Shown here: piece after piece, positions 54,459 to 62,683 of the stretch
How the letters are laid out: every line of letters begins with the position of its first letter
How positions within the stretch are numbered: position 1 is the first letter of the stretch
NCBI RefSeq assembly: GCF_002807055.1
Contig: NZ_NIXN01000001.1
Span: 744,001 to 808,000, forward strand
Direction of reading: 5' to 3'
DNA: 64,000 nucleotides
Source: Confluentibacter citreus
Lineage (GTDB): Bacteria; Bacteroidota; Bacteroidia; Flavobacteriales; Flavobacteriaceae
Translations under genes and position numbers: made by a program
Notes under the pieces: generated by a model
The model's input: the letters and a program-made list of their open reading frames with translations, nothing else
Told to the model about the DNA's origin: nothing
Database searches by the model: none

Positions 54459-55641
54459 TTTCTTGAGTGTTTAAAATATTATAAATGAGGCATCCAACGC
54501 CTAAAGGCAATAACATACTGCATAAAAACAGTATTAAATAATAATTTGGTAGGAGGCCTATTCCAAAGTAAAAAAAGCCTCCTTGAATCAATAAAATAAG
54601 TTCTGTTAATACAAAACCTAAGATAAAGGCATACATTCCGAAAGTTAGTGTTTTAGAATGCTTTATCAAGCTGTTTTGTAATAAAAACGCAAATAAAAAT
54701 CCAGAAATAACACCTAACATGGTTAAATGGATGAACCCAATGACGAAATTTCGATGTTGGTATGCTAAGTTTGAAACTTCAGGAATTAAAGATGCCGATT
54801 GCAACACAATCTTAAGGACAAAACAAACCAATGCAAACACATACATATACTTTGTAATAGTTGCTTGCGTTTGAAGCAGCTTTTTTAAAGGAGATTTTGC
54901 AATGATTACAAAATAAAATAAGGCTGTTAATTGACAGATCACGCCTATACCGTTAATCCATAATAAAACAGGATGTGGGGCAAACCAGTTTACTGGCATT
55001 GCAAAAGTCAGGATGGTTGAAATGATTAAAAATTTAAAAAATAACCTAAACTGTTTGGAATCTTGAAGCTGTAATTTATGAAAAAACACAGCAATAACAG
55101 CCAACAAAAACCATCCGTTGAATTGAAAATGTAAAAAGAACTGAATAGCTATTTGATAAAATGCCGATGCTTGCCCAAGCATAGCGACCGCAGGGCCTAA
55201 ACACCAGACGCCAATAGTGGAAACTAACATGAAAGCTAATGCCATTTTAAGTAAACGACTTGTTCCCTTATGGTTGGTTTTATGGTGTTTGAAAATTAAA
55301 TAGGCAAAATAGTAACTACAAAAAATATGCAAGGTTGAAAACGAAATGGAAACTGCTGCATACCCTTGAAAAGGAAAACTAATTAACATACCAACAACGG
55401 CCAATTGGGTTACCCAAAACAAACGATTATAAATAGGTTTTTTATTAGGGATAAAGTAGTGGACTATCAGCGTAAAAAGCATTAAATACACCCAGCCTAA
55501 CATGGCAACATGTGAATGCGCATGCGTTAAATAACGATAGTTAAATTCAATTGGTTGAACAAAAACATAACGCAATAGTAACCCAAAAACCGCTGCTATG
55601 AAAAAGTTAAGCAAACACACTAAAACAAGTTTTTTAGGCAT
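54439..55641 (-). CDS. multi-pass membrane protein with heme-copper-oxidase/NnrS-like histidines
   Basis: 400 aa, about twelve hydrophobic helices. The segment YLTHAHSHVAMLGWVYLMLF (His40, 42, 44) and later ones (AYQHRNFVIGFIHLTMLGVI near 290-310; FFLHFQFNGWF) carry histidines in helices, as in the heme-containing subunit of cbb3/NO reductase families and NnrS. The catalytic copper-B set of a true oxidase is not all visible. Found between nirK and ric genes, it probably has a role in NO metabolism. I do not recognise a named family with certainty. Confidence 0.7.
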   Translation of the reverse strand: MPKKLVLVCLLNFFIAAVFGLLLRYVFVQPIEFNYRYLTHAHSHVAMLGWVYLMLFTLIVHYFIPNKKPIYNRLFWVTQLAVVGMLISFPFQGYAAVSISFSTLHIFCSYYFAYLIFKHHKTNHKGTSRLLKMALAFMLVSTIGVWCLGPAVAMLGQASAFYQIAIQFFLHFQFNGWFLLAVIAVFFHKLQLQDSKQFRLFFKFLIISTILTFAMPVNWFAPHPVLLWINGIGVICQLTALFYFVIIAKSPLKKLLQTQATITKYMYVFALVCFVLKIVLQSASLIPEVSNLAYQHRNFVIGFIHLTMLGVISGFLFAFLLQNSLIKHSKTLTFGMYAFILGFVLTELILLIQGGFFYFGIGLLPNYYLILFLCSMLLPLGVGCLIYNILNTQENVPKTT

Positions 55642-55678
55642 TCAAATCATTTTAAGTTAAACTTCAATATAACATAAA

Positions 55679-55714
55679 AATTCCGAAAGACACAAAAAGT
55701 AATCTTTCAGAATT
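55679..55714. terminator. bidirectional terminator after ric
   Basis: AATTCCGAAAGA (55679-55690) pairs with TCTTTCAGAATT (55703-55714, one mismatch-type pair), with A/T runs on both sides. It separates ric from the 400-aa gene on the minus strand. Confidence 0.65.
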
Positions 55715-55757
55715 TTTTTACTAACATACTAACTATGATAAATTTTGCTTACTATCT

Positions 55758-56489
55758 TTAATTAAATTGTTGTTCTAACTTGATAGCTTCAGGAAATAAA
55801 ATATTATTTTCTAAATGAATATGTAAATGCAAGTCTTGCTCAAACTCGTTTAGCATGGCAAAGGTAACTTTATACGTGTTACAACCATCGGCTGGTGGTG
55901 TGTAGTTATTGGTTAGCTCTGCTATTTTCCTAAAACGATCTCCTTCATTTTCGTGTTCTTCCATCATCATGGCAATTGGGTTTTCAACTGTCCCAAAGGC
56001 TGGCGATGGCACAGCGCTATTTTCTAATTTTGCCTTTACCATTTTTTTAACAAACGGAAAAAGAATTAATTCTTCTTTCTTCATGTGTGACGCAAGTTCA
56101 CCTGAACAACCTATGAATAACTCATTAATTTCAAATAATTCAGGGTGTCTTTCGCCATGGACTTTACACAACTTATCTAAAAACTGACGTAATATTGGGA
56201 TTTTTTCTTCCACATATCGATGGTGTTTTTTTTCAATATACTCTGCCAATAAATCCAAAGGCCATGATTTATAATCAATCGCTTGGTCTGTTTTGGTGTT
56301 TAAGACGGCATGAAGTTTATCTAATAAATCGTTGGGGTTAATTCCATTTTTATTGCAGACCTCTTCAACGGTTCTGTCTCCTTTACAGCAAAAATCGATA
56401 CCATAGGTATTAAATACTGCTGCGGTTCTAAAATCTTCGGCAACAAATTGCCCTATTTGTTTTTGGGTGTCTTTATGTAATGTTTGCAT
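55758..56489 (-). CDS. ric: iron-sulfur cluster repair di-iron protein
   Basis: 243 aa. N-terminal ScdA_N domain FNTYGIDFCCKGDRTVEEVC (about 28-47) and C-terminal hemerythrin-like domain with HHRYVEEKIP, HGERHPELFEI, HMKKEELILFPF, MMEEHENEGDRF and HLHIHLENNILFPEA supplying His/Glu ligands of the di-iron site. RIC (also ScdA, YtfE, DnrN) repairs Fe-S clusters damaged by NO and peroxide. An Rrf2-type operator lies 12 nt before its start. It follows rrf2 by 47 nt. Confidence 0.95.
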   Translation of the reverse strand: MQTLHKDTQKQIGQFVAEDFRTAAVFNTYGIDFCCKGDRTVEEVCNKNGINPNDLLDKLHAVLNTKTDQAIDYKSWPLDLLAEYIEKKHHRYVEEKIPILRQFLDKLCKVHGERHPELFEINELFIGCSGELASHMKKEELILFPFVKKMVKAKLENSAVPSPAFGTVENPIAMMMEEHENEGDRFRKIAELTNNYTPPADGCNTYKVTFAMLNEFEQDLHLHIHLENNILFPEAIKLEQQFN

Positions 56490-56500
56490 AATGTTGTTTA

Positions 56501-56522
56501 TTTCGGATATTTTTATCCTATT
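56501..56522. promoter_or_regulatory. Rrf2/NsrR-type operator upstream of ric
   Basis: On the coding (minus) strand AATAGGATAA-AA-ATATCCGAAA shares the left half AATAGGATAA and the RTCC part of the right half with the nirK and rrf2 operators. It fills most of the short rrf2-ric gap. Confidence 0.5.
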
Positions 56523-56536
56523 TATATTGAAATTTT

Positions 56537-56971
56537 TTAAGCTTTTAAAAATGAAATACCTGATTTAATATCCATTGCAAGTTCTTCTAAGCTGGTATTT
56601 TCTAACATGTGTTTCAATTCGTTTCTTACGTCCTTAAACTTTTCGTGCACAGGGCAGGGGTGGTTTTCATCACATTTTTCTAGTCCTAAGCCGCATCCGT
56701 TGTAAATGTTATCACCATCAATCGCTTTTACAATTTGGGAAAGTTTAATGTATTTGAGTTCATTTTTGTTGACCTCAAAACCACCATAAGCACCTTTTAC
56801 AGAATTAATAACTTTATGTCTTACCAAAGCCTGTAAAATTTTTGCTGTAAATGCCTGTGGGGAATTAATCTCCTTTGCTATTTCTTTTGGGCTAACGCGC
56901 TTTCCTTCATACGAATTTATCGCAATGAAAATAGACGCTTTAATACCATATTCGCATGCTTTTGAAAACAT
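56537..56971 (-). CDS. Rrf2-family (NsrR/IscR-like) transcription regulator
   Basis: 144 aa from the ATG at 56971 (MFSKACEYGIKASIFIA); the TTG at 56980 is less likely. A winged helix (about 1-75: SPKEIAKEINSPQAFTAKILQALVRH, then KGAYGGFEV) precedes three cysteines, Cys93-x6-Cys100-x5-Cys106 (CGLGLEKCDENHPC), that suit a 2Fe-2S or 4Fe-4S sensor. Context beside ric and nirK and the shared operator argue for NO-sensing NsrR. Its own promoter is covered by the operator, so it is likely autorepressed. Confidence 0.9.
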   Translation of the reverse strand: MFSKACEYGIKASIFIAINSYEGKRVSPKEIAKEINSPQAFTAKILQALVRHKVINSVKGAYGGFEVNKNELKYIKLSQIVKAIDGDNIYNGCGLGLEKCDENHPCPVHEKFKDVRNELKHMLENTSLEELAMDIKSGISFLKA

Positions 56972-56991
56972 ATTAATCAATTAATTCGATA

Positions 56992-57034
56992 CAAATATAA
57001 GACATATTTTTAAATAGGACAAATTTATCTTATT
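56992..57034 (-). promoter_or_regulatory. rrf2 promoter with overlapping operator
   Basis: Reading the minus strand, TTTG (57020-57023), a 20-nt spacer, then TATATTTG (56992-56999) is a perfect Bacteroidota promoter, 16-20 nt before the ATG. The operator at 57013-57034 (AATAGGACAA-AT-TTATCTTATT on the plus strand) covers the TTTG box. Confidence 0.7.
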
Positions 57035-57038
57035 TAAT

Positions 57039-57389
57039 TTATTTGTACTTATTTTTAAGATAAACCTTTTGCCATTCACGCTTTAAAATTAAAAACGACA
57101 CATCTTCCGATAGTTTAAGCGTGTCGTTACCATCTAAAGCTTTTATCTGTTTTTCAGACACATCAATAATGTAAAGTAAGTTCAAGTAATCGGTAAATTT
57201 TTCTTGTATAAGATTAAAGATGGTTTCGTGAAGTATCAATTTTAAACTTGTTGGCAAAACTTCTTCATGAAAATCTAAATCAATATTAGCTAATTTAAAA
57301 TCTTTGTTAAGCTGAAAAATCAAGTTTTTGTATAAATTTAATTGATTGGCTTCAATAACCAAATCGTCAAATGTAGATGGCAATTGCAT
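57039..57389 (-). CDS. conserved hypothetical protein, 116 aa
   Basis: Soluble, no signal. Mostly helical with DLVIEANQLNLYKNLIFQLNKDF (parts) at the start and LIQEKFTDYLNLLYIIDVSEKQIKALDG in the middle. The start shares one base with the polyprenyl synthetase stop, so it is translationally coupled and cotranscribed. It is clearly a real gene by the tight coupling, yet has no motif I can link to a function; perhaps a small partner of the synthetase. Confidence 0.75.
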   Translation of the reverse strand: MQLPSTFDDLVIEANQLNLYKNLIFQLNKDFKLANIDLDFHEEVLPTSLKLILHETIFNLIQEKFTDYLNLLYIIDVSEKQIKALDGNDTLKLSEDVSFLILKREWQKVYLKNKYK

Positions 57390-58363
57390 TATATAGTTCT
57401 ATTCATTAATTGATTGCCAAATGCTTTTAAAAGTTCTTTTTTATCGTTGGAAATATTTAAAACATCTAAAACAGAAAAAGCCTTATTGGTATAATTTTTA
57501 ATTTCTTTTTGAGTGGCTTCCGCCGATTTTGTTGTTAAAAATAACGTTTTAACCTGCTCAATTTTAAAAAGATTATCTATAGGTTTTTCATTAAATAATT
57601 TCAATAAATACTCTTTTTCAATAGTATTGGCAAACTCTAAAGATTTTAGATATAAATACGTTTTTTTATTTTCAATAATATCGCCACCAACTTGTTTACC
57701 AAACGTTTTTGGGTCACCAAATGCATCCAGATAATCATCTTGCAACTGAAAAGCAATTCCCAGATTTTTGCCGAATTCATAAATATGATCTTGATCATTT
57801 TCCGAAGCATTTGCAACAATTGCGCCCATTTTCATAGCAGCACCTACCAAAACAGCCGTTTTGTATTCAATCATTTTTAAATACTCTGGAATGGAAACAT
57901 CATTTCTGGTTTCAAAATCCACATCATATTGTTGGCCTTCACAAACCTCTAAAGCTGTTTTTCCGAATAATTTTGCCAAAGCTTGAAATGTTTCTGGCTC
58001 ATAATTTTCAAATAATTGATACGCCATAATCAACATAGCATCACCAGAAAGAATGCCTGTATTGATGTTCCATTTTTCATGCACTGTTTTTTGTCCGCGA
58101 CGCAAAGGTGCATCATCCATAATATCATCATGTACCAAAGAGAAATTATGAAAAACCTCAATGCTTAAGGCTGCGCTTAATGCTTTTTTATAATCGCCAT
58201 TAAAAATATCTGCAGTCATTAAGGTTAAAACTGGGCGTAAACGCTTGCCTCCTAATTGCAAAATGTAGTTTATAGGATTATATAGTGTAGCGGGTTCACG
58301 TTTTTTGGTAAAACCTTCTAAATGTGAAGTAAATGCCTCTTGATAAAATGTTACGTTCTGCAT
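57389..58363 (-). CDS. polyprenyl/geranylgeranyl diphosphate synthase
   Basis: 324 aa isoprenoid chain-elongating enzyme. The first Asp-rich motif is VHDDIMDDAPLRRGQ (about 83-97) and the second LQDDYLDAFGD (about 204-214), which bind magnesium and diphosphate. RLRPVLTLMTADIF (about 40-53) is conserved. Product length cannot be judged; octaprenyl diphosphate for menaquinone or a shorter chain are both possible. First gene of the operon with the 116-aa protein. Confidence 0.92.
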   Translation of the reverse strand: MQNVTFYQEAFTSHLEGFTKKREPATLYNPINYILQLGGKRLRPVLTLMTADIFNGDYKKALSAALSIEVFHNFSLVHDDIMDDAPLRRGQKTVHEKWNINTGILSGDAMLIMAYQLFENYEPETFQALAKLFGKTALEVCEGQQYDVDFETRNDVSIPEYLKMIEYKTAVLVGAAMKMGAIVANASENDQDHIYEFGKNLGIAFQLQDDYLDAFGDPKTFGKQVGGDIIENKKTYLYLKSLEFANTIEKEYLLKLFNEKPIDNLFKIEQVKTLFLTTKSAEATQKEIKNYTNKAFSVLDVLNISNDKKELLKAFGNQLMNRTI

Positions 58364-58494
58364 TTAGCAAAAATACATGAAAAGCCTTAATAATAGCAAC
58401 CTAATTATAGTGGGAATAACAAAAATATATGACGACTTGCTTTAATTTTACAAATAATTTAAAGTAAAATACGGTTTCATTCGTCTTATACTAC

Positions 58495-59073
58495 ATGAGG
58501 CCACCTGAACCCTTTGCTATGTCCAAACAAGAAAAGGAACACATCATTTTGCATACCGTAAACAAGTATGGCGAAAAGCTTATGACTTTTATAAAACCGA
58601 AAGTTAAAAGTGCAGAAGATGCAGAGGATATTTTACAAGAAGTTTGGTTTCAACTTAGCAACCTTACCAATATATCGGACATAGTAAATATAAGCAATTG
58701 GTTGTTTTCGGTTACACGCAATAAGATAACCGATAACTACAGAAAAAAGAAAACAAAAAACTTGGAAGATTACACTTATGAAGACGACAATGAAACCTTA
58801 ATTATTAAGGATATTCTGTTAATGGACTCGGAATCTACAGAACTAAAACTTTTTCAGGATGATATTTGGCAAGCGCTTTTAAACGCACTTGACGAACTTC
58901 CGGAAAAACAACGGATGGTATATGTTGAAAACGAGTTTAACAACAAAACACTTCAACAAATTGCCGATGACGAAGGAGAAAATATTAAAACCATTATTAG
59001 CAGGAAAACCTATGCCGTAAAACATTTACGGTTAAAACTTAAATTATTGTACGAAGACTTAAACAACGATTAA
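58495..59073 (+). CDS. ECF-type RNA polymerase sigma factor
   Basis: 192 aa. Region 2 contains SAEDAEDILQEVWFQLSNL (about 39-57), the DPED-like core-binding motif. Region 4 contains LDELPEKQRMVYVENEFNNKTLQQIADDEGENIKTIISRK (in parts), the helix-turn-helix for -35 recognition. The next ATG, at 58519 (MSKQEKEHIIL), is an equally good start. Cotranscribed with a small membrane protein 10 nt downstream that could be its regulator. Confidence 0.88.
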   Translation: MRPPEPFAMSKQEKEHIILHTVNKYGEKLMTFIKPKVKSAEDAEDILQEVWFQLSNLTNISDIVNISNWLFSVTRNKITDNYRKKKTKNLEDYTYEDDNETLIIKDILLMDSESTELKLFQDDIWQALLNALDELPEKQRMVYVENEFNNKTLQQIADDEGENIKTIISRKTYAVKHLRLKLKLLYEDLNND

Positions 59074-59083
59074 ACAAAATATT

Positions 59084-59407
59084 ATGAATCATAAATTCAG
59101 ATCAAAAAGAAAATTCTTTTTTTTAGTTCCCATAGTCATTCTATTCGGACTCACCTTTATTGTGATGTGGCTTTGGAACGCCATATTGCCCGAAATCATT
59201 TATGTGAAACCCATAACCTATTGGCAAGCCATGGGGATTTTGGTATTAAGTAAAATACTATTTGGTGGTTTTTCAAAATGCGGAAATCATACACAAGGTC
59301 TACGCAAAATGCAGTTTATAAATAAAATAAAAAACATGTCGCCAGAAGAACGTGCGAAATTTAAAGAAGAGTGGAAATGCCGATTTAACAATAGGAATAA
59401 ATGCTAA
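59084..59407 (+). CDS. small membrane protein downstream of ECF sigma, possible regulator
   Basis: 107 aa. A helix near residues 10-32 (FFFLVPIVILFGLTFIVMWLW) and a second near 48-62 are followed by a basic tail with NMSPEERAKFKEEWKCRF, similar to the LTxxQ-type tail motif of CpxP-like metal sensors. It is 10 nt after the sigma factor stop. Position suggests it controls the sigma factor, but no anti-sigma zinc motif is visible. Function unknown. Confidence 0.7.
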   Translation: MNHKFRSKRKFFFLVPIVILFGLTFIVMWLWNAILPEIIYVKPITYWQAMGILVLSKILFGGFSKCGNHTQGLRKMQFINKIKNMSPEERAKFKEEWKCRFNNRNKC

Positions 59408-59488
59408 AAAGCACAATATAAAACACCTTAAACCCATTTTAGTTTCTTAAATGAATGTTTCGAAATAGTTATATTTTTTTAAAACTTT

Positions 59489-59516
59489 GGAAACTTTTTT
59501 GGTTTTTAAAGTTTCC
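59489..59516. promoter_or_regulatory. TetR operator over the efflux operon promoter
   Basis: GGAAACTTT (59489-59497) and AAAGTTTCC (59508-59516) are perfect inverted repeats 10 nt apart. Between and beyond lie TTTG (59498-59501) and, 20 nt on, TAGTTTTG (59522-59529), a perfect Bacteroidota promoter, so a bound repressor would cover the -33 box. Confidence 0.7.
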
Positions 59517-59540
59517 TGTTGTAGTTTTGTGCCTTCAAAA

Positions 59541-60146
59541 ATGAGAGAACAAATTATACATACTGCTGCAGAACTCTTTTTAACCCTTGGTTTTAAAAGT
59601 GTTACCATGGATGATATTGCCAATGAAATGGGGATATCCAAAAAAACCATTTACGTACATTTTGCTAATAAGACAAAACTTGTTGAGGCCGTAACATTCG
59701 AGCTTTTCGGTCGTATATGTGAAGGGATTGATGGTATTTGCAATGCTTCAATAAATCCCATTGAACAATTGTACGATATAAAAATGTTCGTTATGCATCA
59801 TTTAAAAAACGAAAAATCGTCACCTCAATACCAACTTAAAAAATACTATCCCCAAATATATGAGCTTTTAAAGATTAAGCAGTTTGAGAAAATGCACGAT
59901 TCTGTAAAACAAAGTTTACAAAATGGTATTGATACAGAGTTATTTAGGACAAATATAAATACAGATTTTATTTCAAGAATGTACTTTAATGGGATGACGG
60001 GAATAAAAGATGATACCATTTTCCCCCAAAATATTTTCACCATGGATTATTTAATGGAAAGTTATCTAGAATACCATTTAAGAGCCATTGTGACTGACAA
60101 AGGCTTACAAATATTAAACAAGTTTATAACATCAAATCAATCATAA
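59541..60146 (+). CDS. TetR/AcrR-family repressor of the efflux operon
   Basis: 201 aa from the ATG at 59541 (MREQIIHTAAELFLTLGFKS), preferred over 59487 because the longer frame runs through the operator. The N-terminal helix-turn-helix TMDDIANEMGISKKTIYVHF (about 23-42) is classic. The C-terminal half is helical. It starts the operon tetR-tolC-adaptor-RND and probably represses it through the inverted repeat just upstream. Confidence 0.93.
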   Translation: MREQIIHTAAELFLTLGFKSVTMDDIANEMGISKKTIYVHFANKTKLVEAVTFELFGRICEGIDGICNASINPIEQLYDIKMFVMHHLKNEKSSPQYQLKKYYPQIYELLKIKQFEKMHDSVKQSLQNGIDTELFRTNINTDFISRMYFNGMTGIKDDTIFPQNIFTMDYLMESYLEYHLRAIVTDKGLQILNKFITSNQS

Positions 60147-60149
60147 AAC

Positions 60150-61493
60150 ATGAAGCAAAAACTAATTTTAATTTTTAGTTTATTAATGTCAACAGTAATA
60201 ATGGCTCAAGAAAATCCACAAAGTTTTTCTTTGGAAGAAGCTATTAATTACGGTTTGGAACATAATAGAACCATAAAAAACGCCGCCTTGGATATACAGG
60301 CTGCAGAAAAACAAAAATGGGAAACCATAGCTACAGGTTTGCCACAAATAAGTGGGAATGCTAGTTATCAAGATTTTTTAAAGCTACAAACGCAAGTGGT
60401 GCCTGCCGAGGCATTTGGAGGCCCTGCTGGTGAGTATGCCGCCATTAATTTTGGAATAAAGCAAAACTTTAATGCGACAGCGACATTAGACCAATTGTTG
60501 TTTGATGGATCTTATCTCGTTGGCCTACAATCCACAAAAGTTTTTTTGGAAATATCAAAAAACGCCAAAGAGAAAACAGATTTAGAGGTCAGAAAATCCA
60601 TTATAAATGCGTATGGTAATGTGTTACTCACTATCGAAAGTGAAAACATTTTACAACGAAATGTAGAGGTGTTAAAAAATAACCTCAAAGAGATTACCGC
60701 CATTTTTGAAAATGGTTTAGAGGAGGAAGAAAGCGTAGAGCAATTACAAATAACCTTATCTGGTGTAGAAAGTAATTTAAACAATATAAAACGCTTAAAA
60801 AGAATAGCTTACCAAATGCTAAATATTGCTTTAGGCTTGGATATTAATTCTCAAATAAACCTGACGGATAATCTAGAAAGTTTAACCCTGAAACACATGA
60901 ATTTGGACTTATTAAATGCCGAAGAATCTGTCGACAATAATGTGGATTACAAAATTGCTTTGAATGATAAAACATCTAAGGAACTACTTGTGAAATTAGA
61001 GAAAAGTAAAGCTCTTCCAACATTAAGCGCTTCACTTTCAGGGGGATATTTATCGTATAGCGATACATTCAGTTTTTTTGACAGTGACCAACCTTACTAT
61101 GGTTTCGGAGTTTTTGGTCTTAATATGAGCATCCCCATTTTTAGCTCTGGATTAAGAAGTGCTTCCACTCAACGCGCTAAAATAAATCTTGAAAAATCTA
61201 AAGAGAATTTAACCCAAACCGAGCAAAATCTAAAACTTGAAATCGCAGCTTCAAAAAGCGATTATCAATTGTCCATTGAAGAATATGAAAACAAAAAAGA
61301 AAACTTGCAATTGGCTGAACGTATTGAAAGTAAAAACCAAACCAAATTTTTCGAAGGTGTCACCTCTAGTTTTGATCTCCGACAAGCACAAATTCAACTA
61401 TACAGTTCTCAACAAGAATATTTACAAGCCATGCTGGATGTCATCAACAAAAAAGCAGAATTAGAAACCGTTTTAAACGCAACAAACAATTAA
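60150..61493 (+). CDS. TolC-family outer-membrane efflux protein
   Basis: 447 aa. A signal peptide (LILIFSLLMSTVIMAQ) precedes FSLEEAINYGLEHNRTIKNAALDIQAAEKQK, the TolC repeat opening (in parts). The duplicated outer-membrane-factor domain gives long helical segments with SGGYLSYSD and a second repeat. Forms the outer channel of the RND pump encoded downstream. ATG lies 3 nt after the TetR stop. Confidence 0.94.
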   Translation: MKQKLILIFSLLMSTVIMAQENPQSFSLEEAINYGLEHNRTIKNAALDIQAAEKQKWETIATGLPQISGNASYQDFLKLQTQVVPAEAFGGPAGEYAAINFGIKQNFNATATLDQLLFDGSYLVGLQSTKVFLEISKNAKEKTDLEVRKSIINAYGNVLLTIESENILQRNVEVLKNNLKEITAIFENGLEEEESVEQLQITLSGVESNLNNIKRLKRIAYQMLNIALGLDINSQINLTDNLESLTLKHMNLDLLNAEESVDNNVDYKIALNDKTSKELLVKLEKSKALPTLSASLSGGYLSYSDTFSFFDSDQPYYGFGVFGLNMSIPIFSSGLRSASTQRAKINLEKSKENLTQTEQNLKLEIAASKSDYQLSIEEYENKKENLQLAERIESKNQTKFFEGVTSSFDLRQAQIQLYSSQQEYLQAMLDVINKKAELETVLNATNN

Positions 61494-61513
61494 TCAACAA
61501 TAAAATCACAATC

Positions 61514-62674
61514 ATGAAACATATCATATATATTCTATTGTTTTCTTTAATAATGACCTCTTGTGGTGATAAAAAAGAAACTGCTGCCGACGTCATAGCG
61601 ACCAATGACGAAGCTAAAATTAAGGCTAAAAGAGAAACTCTTGTAAACGAGCAACACGCTTTGTTACAAGAAATAAAATTGCTTGAAGATAAAATTCACG
61701 AGCTAGATCCAGAAAAAAACTTGCCTTTGGTAACGACATTTACTTCAAAAGCAGAACTTTTCGACCATTATTTAGAACTTCAAGGAAATGTAGATACCAA
61801 ACAAAATATCGTCATATATCCAGAAACACAAGGTATTTTAACTAAAGTCTATGTAAAGGAAGGCGATAAAGTTGCAAAAGGACAATTATTGGCTACCATT
61901 GATGATGGCGGATTGAGTCAGCAATTGGCGCAGCTTCAAATTCAATCAGACCTTGCAAAAACAACGTTCGAACGTCAAAAACGTTTATGGGATCAAAAAA
62001 TCGGTAGTGAAATTCAGTATTTACAAGCGAAATCAAATTACGAATCGCAACAACAAACCGTTAATCAGTTAAAGAGTCAGTTGGCAAAAAACTCTTTAAG
62101 AGCTCAGTTTTCTGGAATTGTAGATGATGTGATGATACAACAAGGTAGTGTAGTAGCACCACAATCGCCAGTGATGCGTATGGTGAATTTAGACGATATG
62201 TATATTGAAACCGATGTTCCAGAAAGTTATATAAGGGATGTTGTTGTTGGTAAAAACGTTCAAATTGATTTTCCTGTTTTAGGGAAAACCATACAAGGCA
62301 AAATCAGGCAAGCAGGGAATTTTATCAATCCAGCCAATAGAACATTTAGAATTGAAGTGGCTGTTCCTAATGCGGATAAGATGATTAAGCCAAATCTTAC
62401 AGCAAAGCTTAAAATAAATGATTACACAAACCCAAAAGCTATTTTAATACCACAAAACATTATTTCTGAAAATGCAGATGGTGAGCAGTATATCTATGTT
62501 GTAAAAGACAAAGATGCTAACAATGCTACCGCACAGAGAGTTATTATAGAAACAGGAAAAACACAAGGCGATTTTATAGAAGTAATTAGTGGCATTGAGG
62601 ATAATTCAGAAATCATTAAAGAAGGTGCCCGAAGTGTTAAAGATGGCCAAATCGTTAAAATTGCCAATCAATAA
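61514..62674 (+). CDS. RND efflux periplasmic adaptor lipoprotein
   Basis: 386 aa membrane-fusion protein. Lipobox TSC (Cys17) in MKHIIYILLFSLIMTSC. A biotinyl-lipoyl-like domain (GDKVAKGQLLATIDDGGL, about 112-130) and a helical hairpin (QLAQLQIQSDLAKTTFERQKRLWDQ in parts) precede the second lipoyl half SLRAQFSGIVDDVMIQQG and the beta-barrel DIDFPVLGKTIQGKI region. Links inner-membrane pump and TolC. 20 nt after the TolC gene, 9 nt before the pump. Confidence 0.95.
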   Translation: MKHIIYILLFSLIMTSCGDKKETAADVIATNDEAKIKAKRETLVNEQHALLQEIKLLEDKIHELDPEKNLPLVTTFTSKAELFDHYLELQGNVDTKQNIVIYPETQGILTKVYVKEGDKVAKGQLLATIDDGGLSQQLAQLQIQSDLAKTTFERQKRLWDQKIGSEIQYLQAKSNYESQQQTVNQLKSQLAKNSLRAQFSGIVDDVMIQQGSVVAPQSPVMRMVNLDDMYIETDVPESYIRDVVVGKNVQIDFPVLGKTIQGKIRQAGNFINPANRTFRIEVAVPNADKMIKPNLTAKLKINDYTNPKAILIPQNIISENADGEQYIYVVKDKDANNATAQRVIIETGKTQGDFIEVISGIEDNSEIIKEGARSVKDGQIVKIANQ

Positions 62675-62683
62675 GAAAACGCC

